Below, piece by piece: positions 17,426-23,561 of a stretch of DNA of 23,561 bases; positions within the stretch are counted from its first letter, which is position 1, and each line of letters begins with the position of its first letter. The notes under the pieces are model-generated. The model did no database searches. It was not told the origin of the DNA and saw only the letters and a list, made by a program, of their open reading frames with translations. The stretch covers positions 232,106-255,666 of the forward strand of contig MU646783.1 in assembly GCA_026770585.1 (NCBI GenBank), read 5' to 3'. The translations under genes and the position numbers were made by a program. The DNA comes from Baffinella frigidus. Lineage: Eukaryota > Cryptophyceae > Cryptomonadales > Baffinellaceae.

Positions 17426-20400
17426 CTGCCAAGGGCGTCGAACTGAGCAGACAAATACGCGACAATTAGGATACGGTATTGACTGCTGTGGGCCCTAGGG
17501 TTCCCACGAGCGACGGGCTACCGTAGCTCATTTCATTTTGTAAATTACCCTGACATCCAAGTGTTCTCGGATGAAAACAACTTCATCTGAACACACCCTG
17601 CAGCCGATAAACTGCGCCTCCCTCATCGACGACACAGAAACGAGAGTCCCACGACTTTCGACTGTACCCGGGCAGGATCTGTACCGGGGCGGCAATAAAG
17701 CTGGGCAGGTTGAGTGCCAGAAATACATCCGATTCGTCAACAGTTGTGGAAGTCTCAAGAAACTCAAGCAAATAAACCGAAAAACTAAAGCAAATAAACC
17801 AATCACGCCTGCTTCCTCTCGGTTGCCCTGCAGGGAGGACAGTACGGAGGGGAACTTTGTCAATTAATCTAAATGCAGTTCGCAGCAATTACCCAGCACC
17901 TGCCCTCGCACCGAAGAGGAAACCATCAACACCAAACCAACCGTGCTGTCAGTTACCACAGCAGGGAGGGAATGTGCCTGCCACTTGGCTTCGTACTCTT
18001 CCACCCCGCACCTCCCGTGACACAACCGCTGTCGCACGCCGTCCACCCCCCACGACGCATCGTCGTCCCCGACACCGTCACAGCTGTCCGTCCTAACCCG
18101 CTCAAACCCCGTCGTGGCGAACCCGATCTGCGGAGACTCGTCGACACTCAGGATCGTGACTTCGTAGTAGCACTTGCACCCTGCCCGGCAGCTCTTGCTT
18201 GACCGCACCGTGCTGAGCTCGAAAAACTCCACCAGCCCCTCCCGCGAGTCCACTAGCGCCATCTGCGGCATCCCCCGGAAGATCGCCATCTGCGGCATCC
18301 CCCGGAAGAGCATCTTCTCCTGCAGGGCCTCGACCGTCCGCCTCACCTCCTCCACATCAAGGGAATGCCCCATCCACTCTTCAATCCTGCCCACCAACAC
18401 AGAGTGACCCGCGTACACCGCGTTGTGCAACGGGGCCCACCCCAGCCTCGAATCCACTTGCTCCAGCAGTTTCATGCCCCCAGCCGCGACGATCATCTCT
18501 GCCATTTCCGTTGCTGCTTCATCGTCGGCGCCTGCTGCTGCAACGTGCAAACTCGAGATTCCCGACGCACCGAGAAGCGAAAAAAGCTCTCGGCCACCTC
18601 GTTCCAGAAGAAACTGCACCGTCGTTTTGTGGCCCTTACGCACTGCAACCGTGAGGCAGCTCTGTCCCTCGCTGTTGGGTGCCATCAGCAGCTCCTTGCC
18701 CCCCCCCTCGATCAGAATCCCCAGCGCCTCCGTCTGCCCGTTCTGAGACGCAATGCACGCACACGACATGCCGTTGTTGTGCGTCAGCGTCAGCAGCTCC
18801 TTGCCCCCCGTCTGGACCAGCATCATCAGCGCCTCCGTGTCCCCGTTTTTAGAAGCCATGTACGCACACGAAACGCCGTCCTTGTCCGTCAACACCAGCA
18901 GCTCCTTGCCCCCAGCCTCAACCAGCATTCTCAGCGCTTCCCTGTGCCCATTCTGAAAAGCAACGTAGGCACACGATTTGCCGTCCTGATCCGTTAGCAT
19001 CAGCAAGTCCTTGCCCCCTGCGTCGATCAACATCATCAGCGCCTCCGTCTGCCCATTCTCAGAAGCCAAGTACGCGCACGATTTGCCGTCCTTGTCCGTC
19101 AACATCAGCAGCTTCTTGCCCCCCGCCTCGACCAGCATCCTCAGCGCCTCAGTCTTCCTGTTCTGGAACGCAATGCACGCACACGATTTGCCGATGTGGT
19201 TCTTCAGCATCAAAAGCTTCTTGCCCCCCGCGTCAATCAGAATCCTCAGAGTCTCCAAGTGCCCGTTCTGAGCAGCCACGTATGCACAAGACATGCCGTA
19301 GGTGTTTGTCAGCATCAGCAGCTCCTTGCCCCCCACCTCGATCAGCATCCTCAGCGCCTCCACGTGCCCACTCTCAGAAGCCAGGTACGCACAGGTCCTG
19401 CCGATTGTGTCCATCAGCTTCAGCAGCTCCTTGCCCCCCGCCTCGATCAGAATCATCAGCGCCTCCAAATGCCTGTTCTGAAACGCAATGCACGCGCACG
19501 AGTTTCCCTTGTGATTTGTCAGCATCAGCAGATCCTTGCCCCCCGCCTTGACCAGCATCTTCAGCACCTCCGTGTGACCGTTCTCCGAGGCCACGTACGC
19601 ACATGAAATGTCGTAGTGGCTCATCAACATCAGCAGTTTCTTGCCCCCCGCCTCCATCAGCATCCTCAGCGCCTCCGTGTCCCCGTTCTCAGAAGCCACG
19701 TACGCACACGACACGCCATCATTGGTCGTCAGCATCAGCAGCTCCTTGCCCCCCGCCTCGATCAGAATCTTCAGCGCCTCCGTCTGCCCAACCATGGTAG
19801 CCACGTAGGCACACGATGAGCCGATGTTGTGCCTCAGCATCAACAGATCCTTGCCCCCCGCAGCAATCAGCATACTCAGCGCCTCCGTCTGCCCGTTCTG
19901 GGAAGCCATGTACGCACACGACAGGCCGTTGTCGTCCGTCAGCATCAGCAGCTCCTTGCCCCCCCCATCGATCAGCATCTCAAGCGCTTCCACGTGCCCG
20001 TTCCGAGAAGCCATATTCGCACACGACACGCCGTTGAAATCCCTCAGCATCAACAGCTCCTTGCCCCCCGTCCTGATCAGCATCCTCAGCGCCTTCGCAT
20101 GCCCCTGTTTTCCAGCCATATAGGCGCCAGAACGCCCAAGCGAATCCCGTTCCAGCACCAGCCTCTTCCCGCCCTTCTCCGCTAGGAAACCAACGACGTC
20201 ACTTTGCCCCGCCCCTGCTGCCACCATCAGACACGTCTCCCCAGCCTCGGTCTTAGCATACACATCCGCCCCTGCCTCCACCAGGCACGCCACGCTCCCC
20301 ACGTGCCCCAACAACGAAGCCCAGTGCTGCGACGCCCATCCATCCTTCGAGGACGACCCCATATCGCACCCAGCTGCCACCAGTAGCTCCAGCGACCACG

Positions 20401-22814
20401 CGTTGCCCCCCGACCCCGCGGCAACCAACAGAGGCTCCCCATCCTCGTTCGTCTCGTCCGCCGACTTGACCACCAGCCCCAGCTCCTTGCATAGCTCCAA
20501 CGCCTCTGATGCACCTTCCGTTTGGTTCTTGGTTCTGGGTTCTTTTGAAGCAGAGGGTCCGAGCCCGGTTTTGGAATGTCCTTCCAAGTCCCGCCCCTGA
20601 GCATCCTTCAGCCGCCGATGCAGTTCCGCAAGCGCCCGCCGTCTCACCACATTCATCGGTTCCTTCTCAAGGTCTCGTGCATCAGCACCCTCCATCCAGT
20701 GCTGGAACTTGCCCAGCGCCATCTTCTTGAGCTGCATCGCCTCCTTGATCGCTCTCTCGTACTGACCGTCGTCCTGCCATCAGGGTCCATGAAGTCAGGG
20801 ATCGCGGCCCGGCGTGCATGTTTTACGGCGACAAGGTGCAGTGGTAAGGCGCGGGAGCCCACCTGGTTGTACCAATCTGCGCTCCTGGCCGTGTGAATCT
20901 CCACGACCGCCCCGACCTCCTCCAAGATCATAGCCACCATCTTCTCGTGATGAACATTGGCCCTGGCAAGTGCATCGCGCGCCAGGCGCTCCTTGACCTC
21001 CTGCGTCGCAAATCGCGGGGTGAGGATGCACACTGGGAAATCACGCTGCTGGAGACACCGTGCCCCTCATGCAGACGACGCGGGATTGGTCAATGGCCGA
21101 TTCCACGTTTGATCGATCACGTTTGATCGTTTGATCGATCACAGAGATCCAGGTCGAGCACTACCACATACAAGGTGCGAGCTCGCGTCTGCTGGTGAAG
21201 AGGTTTGTCAGCCCGACACGGGGTACACGTAGAGCGAGTAGCACAACGCGTCAAGACATGTGCGGCGCTGGCGCTGGTTGTTTGGCAATAAATTACCAAT
21301 CTCTATCAGCTCGGCGTTCAAGACGCGCGCTACGAAACCAATAGAACGTCGTACCGGCACACTGTCTGCTCTCCAGATGTGTGTTGCAATTCAAGGGTAC
21401 GGACCTCGGAGTCCAGCTTCCCCTCCAGCCCCCCCCTGATTTCCATCTGGAAGTTCTCCAGCATTGCCAAATGCAGCTGCCGTCGAGTTCCCAGCATCTC
21501 CTCGATTGTCCCGCACGTGTGGTTCGCGTTCACCGACAGCGACACCACCCGCGTCGTCTTCCCGCCCGGCCCCGCCTCCATCCGCGTCTCGCCCGTCACC
21601 TCCAGATAAGACATCGGCGGAAACAAGATCTCCTCCTCCCCTGGATACTGCGACAGAAACTTGATCGGCGCCCCCCGGTCCACCGCACCCACCCTGATCT
21701 CAAACACGGTAGGCATCCTGGCCCCCGCGTACTGGATCGCCACCGTCCGATCCTCCGATGTGCTCATCAGTCCAAACTCCAACCCCCCTCGAACCCCAAA
21801 GCGGTCCTCCTTGAGGAACTTCTCGGGCAGCCCCAGGTCCTCCAGCCCCCGGTACACCACCCGGTCCTTGGGCAGAACCATGCACCTGCCACACACGCTC
21901 GTCAGAGCCACCAGTAGTCCTGGACCCGCGTCCCACGCAACCTGCATCAACACGCTGGGGTCGTTCCGAGTGCATCGAGAACTGCACTCTGGATGGGAGG
22001 AAGCCTAGCGCTGCCTGACTTTTATTCTGGCTCGTCTTAAAGGCTTTGTATTCGCCCTTTTGTACTGAATTTATGCCCTTAATTACTTTTAAGGACGAGT
22101 CAGAAGAAGACTCAAACAGAGCTAGGAAGCGGTTCGCGTCTTGCGAGCTGCAGCCATGGTGTGCTCCTTCGAGAGATGAGTGTCACCACCTTCTTCCTGC
22201 AACGTGCGATGCCGATGCAGAGGGAGGAGCGGTGTGTGTGCACTTGGCGGGAGGGGTCAGCGGCACCACGCACCGCGAAAGCTTGATCACGCCGCTGACG
22301 GTCAGGTGGATCGTTGTGGCGTAGGTGTTGCCCTTGAGATCGTCCACCACCTCCCGCGGAAAGCCCCGGAGCACGGCGTTGTACTTGGAGAACATTGGAC
22401 CTGCGCAGAATCACACTCACATAAGTGCATTGCGCGACGAAACTGGGGCAGAAAATGTCGAACAATTGCTCTGCACGCTGCCTTGCCTCTTCAGTACGGG
22501 TTCTGTGATGTGCGATACAGGTTTTCCCAAGAGCAGCGGGAGAGATGGAGCGCAAAGGAGCCAGTGAGTGACACACCTGTGTACAACAGCAGCGCCAGGA
22601 TCTCCTCGTCCAGCAGCCCCGCCTCCTCCACCACAGGGACTTTCCTGAGCTCCGCCAGCGCCTGCACCAGCCGCTCCCCCACCGACACCCGTCTGCCCTC
22701 CTCCGGGTCTGTCACCACCCGCCACTCCGCCTCCGGCGTCGTCGTGGTGTCGTAGTTGCCCGGCGAGAACGTCACCTTCGAGTCCCCCCGATGGCAGTGC
22801 TCCCGCAGCATCGC
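16610..22814 (-). CDS. ADP-ribosyltransferase–ankyrin–SPRY multidomain protein, 8 exons
   Basis: Exons on the minus strand: A 22814/22811-22577, B 22400-22274, C 21885-21405, D 21000-20863, E 20773-17978, F 17425-17387, G 16960-16867, H 16722-16610. Joined, they total 4023 nt from ATG 22811 with no stop until TAG at 16612-16610, that is 1340 aa. Domain order: N-terminal region and R-S-E type mono-ADP-ribosyltransferase (about 1-235), helical linker (235-435), three ordinary ankyrin repeats (about 437-527), fourteen 35-residue ankyrin units (528-1017), decayed units to about 1125, and SPRY (about 1193-1328). The ART family transfers ADP-ribose from NAD+ to a protein side chain; ankyrin and SPRY are protein-binding modules. 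No signal peptide or membrane segment is seen, so it is probably intracellular. Introns A to E start with GT, the last three with GC. ATG 22811 is usable, but an acceptor-like CAG (22817-22815) sits just before it, so upstream exons may exist beyond the window. Splice sites were read by eye; exact joins need transcript data. Confidence 0.85.
17249..17360. repeat. Dispersed repeat, copy 5 (intronic)
   Basis: The core GATGTGGTCCGAAAGGAAGC through AAAGGACCTAAACGACCTAA is a diverged version of copies 1-4. It lies between SPRY exons F and G of the large gene, in plus orientation (antisense to the gene). Confidence 0.8.
17978..20773 (-). CDS. Exon E: linker, ankyrin array and first half of SPRY
   Basis: This 932-codon exon follows an 89-nt intron (20862-20774, donor GTGGGC). 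It begins DDGQYERAIKEAM, with a long open frame from the internal ATG at 20737. A simple-repeat stretch (about 20518-20545) encodes the linker SKEPRTKNQTEG. Ordinary ankyrin repeats (such as GHVGSVACLVEAGADVYAKTEAGETCLMVAA) precede the 14 SCAY-type units. The end holds the SPRY strands CYYEVTILSVDESPQIGFAT and ASWGVDGVRQRL (W1235) and stops after KWQ at a GC donor. Reading beyond this into 17977-17864 gives a tail that does not continue SPRY, so the stop at 17866-17864 is probably intronic. Confidence 0.85.
18265..18318 (-). repeat. 27-bp in-frame duplication in the ankyrin–SPRY gene
   Basis: Two near-identical 27-bp units sharing CATCTGCGGCATCCCCCGGA (plus strand) encode LFRGMPQMAIFRGMPQMALV between the last ankyrin unit and SPRY. 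Confidence 0.9.
18704..20173 (-). repeat. Fourteen tandem 105-bp ankyrin-coding units
   Basis: Period 105 bp (35 residues), starting at each GGK(E/K/D)LLML. The consensus is roughly GGKELLMLTDxxGxSCAYxA then SxNGHTEALRMLIEA. Each unit has the ankyrin helix pair, but the usual TPLHLAA is replaced by SCAYVAS, and two extra residues make it 35 rather than 33. The first unit and the units after 18704 are more diverged. Confidence 0.95.
20863..21000 (-). CDS. Exon D: helical linker
   Basis: 46 codons, charged and helix-rich, from EVKERLARDALARANVHHEK to ARSADWYNQ, between acceptor GACGCAG (21003-21001) and donor CAG|GTGGGC. It joins exon C in phase 0 (LDSE then EVKE) and exon E in phase 0. An alternative longer exon using an upstream CAG would add CILTPRFATQ; the shorter form has the better acceptor. 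Confidence 0.65.
21211..21312. repeat. Dispersed repeat, CCGACACGGGGTACA family (intronic)
   Basis: Close match to 12016-12115 in the same orientation; lies in the intron between exons C and D of the large gene. Confidence 0.85.
21405..21885 (-). CDS. Exon C: catalytic core of the ADP-ribosyltransferase
   Basis: All three signature elements of the R-S-E class are present. The arginine is in VVYRGL (R133 of the joined protein). The serine motif is in GLMSTSEDRTVAIQYAG (S162-T163-S164). The Glu-x-Glu is in FLSQYPGEEEILFPP (E204 and E206), followed by the usual YLEVTG strand. An ExE pair is the known mark of arginine-directed transferases in this family, so activity is plausible. The exon then runs into helix-forming sequence and ends at a GAG|GTCCGT donor. 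The 404-nt intron after it carries the dispersed repeat at 21211-21312. Confidence 0.85.
22004..22126. mobile_element. Second TIR element family, copy 2 (intronic)
   Basis: Inverted ends CCTAGCGCTGCCTGACTTTT plus ATTCTGGCTCGTC on the left and GACGAGTCAGAAGAAGACTC plus AAACAGAGCTAGG on the right. The interior shares TTCGCCCTTTTGTACTGAA with the inverse of the copy at 16471-16590. It lies in the intron between exons B and C. Confidence 0.8.
22274..22814 (-). CDS. Exons A and B: N-terminal part of the ART region
   Basis: Exon A (to 22577) contains VTFSPGNYDTTTTPEAEW and an acidic helix ending ILALLLYTG. Exon B begins within that Gly codon and continues PMFSKYNAVLRG to TVSGVIKLSR. The 176-nt intron (22576-22401) has donor GTGTGT and acceptor GCGCAG and splits a Gly codon. 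This LLLYTGPM–YNAVLRG arrangement before the catalytic core is, to my knowledge, typical of protist ADP-ribosyltransferases of the ART family. Exon B ends CG|GTGCGT, splitting an Arg codon. Confidence 0.8.

Positions 22815-23561
<747 letters not shown>

Noticed and set aside
17864..17977. Stop-containing tail taken as the end of the ankyrin protein
   Set aside because: The tail does not continue the SPRY fold, whereas splicing at 17977 to 17425 does so precisely in phase.
18704..20173. CRISPR-like array
   Set aside because: The repeated and variable parts together form an in-frame 35-residue ankyrin unit; there are no short identical repeats with unique spacers.
18174..20185. Many plus-strand open frames opposite the ankyrin exon
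   Set aside because: Antisense shadows with 105-bp periodicity; the minus strand has the recognisable ankyrin and SPRY residues.

Overview
The window looks like nuclear DNA of a unicellular eukaryote, probably an alga. Its genes are split by spliceosomal introns, and plant/alga-type telomere-like DNA (TTTAGGG and degenerate GGTTGAGG, GGTTCAGG, TTTGGGG variants) is scattered through it in both orientations. Short inverted-repeat elements and dispersed repeats fill most of the space between genes, and there are no bacterial-style gene clusters. Translations of two repeat families (a frame reading RGTSLIRN and one ending KEPKGPKG) resemble strings I remember from cryptophyte gene predictions. 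That is a memory, not a search result, so the lineage call is tentative.

Layout. Positions 1-4569 hold a divergent gene pair. On the minus strand, a Gln/Pro-rich first exon (3463-2825) is probably followed by exons carrying the N-lobe of a LAMMER/CLK-like protein kinase (1483-1391 and 324-265). That gene runs into a telomere-like array at 1-264. On the plus strand a small three-exon gene (3871-4569, 121 aa, function unknown) shares the upstream region. A partial decayed copy of the whole divergent locus lies at 5748-6341. Positions 4570-16470 are mostly repeats: a 98-bp-arm foldback (5047-5258), a dispersed repeat family (6121, 8952, 9298, 9751, 17249), a broken WD40-repeat gene (10253-10782), telomere-like arrays (11085-11285, 11499-11598, and 13328-14448, the longest), and at least four copies of a TIR element beginning TACAGGGGTACC (15296-16471).

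Positions 16610-22814 on the minus strand are the main gene. I could join eight exons by hand into one open frame of 1340 codons plus stop: an R-S-E class mono-ADP-ribosyltransferase domain, a helical linker, about three canonical ankyrin repeats, fourteen near-uniform 35-residue ankyrin repeats with a fixed Ser-Cys-Ala pattern, a few decayed ankyrin units, and a C-terminal SPRY domain. The SPRY domain is spread over four exons, one of them a 13-codon microexon. The three introns inside the SPRY region all start with GC instead of GT, while the four upstream introns start with GT. The first visible exon begins at the edge of another telomere-like array (22815-23561), so the gene may have further 5' exons outside the window.

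How the parts fit: ankyrin and SPRY modules bind proteins, so the large protein plausibly uses them to choose targets for ADP-ribosylation. The kinase and the small plus-strand gene are head to head and were duplicated together, so they may share regulation. Everything functional here is inferred from sequence alone.
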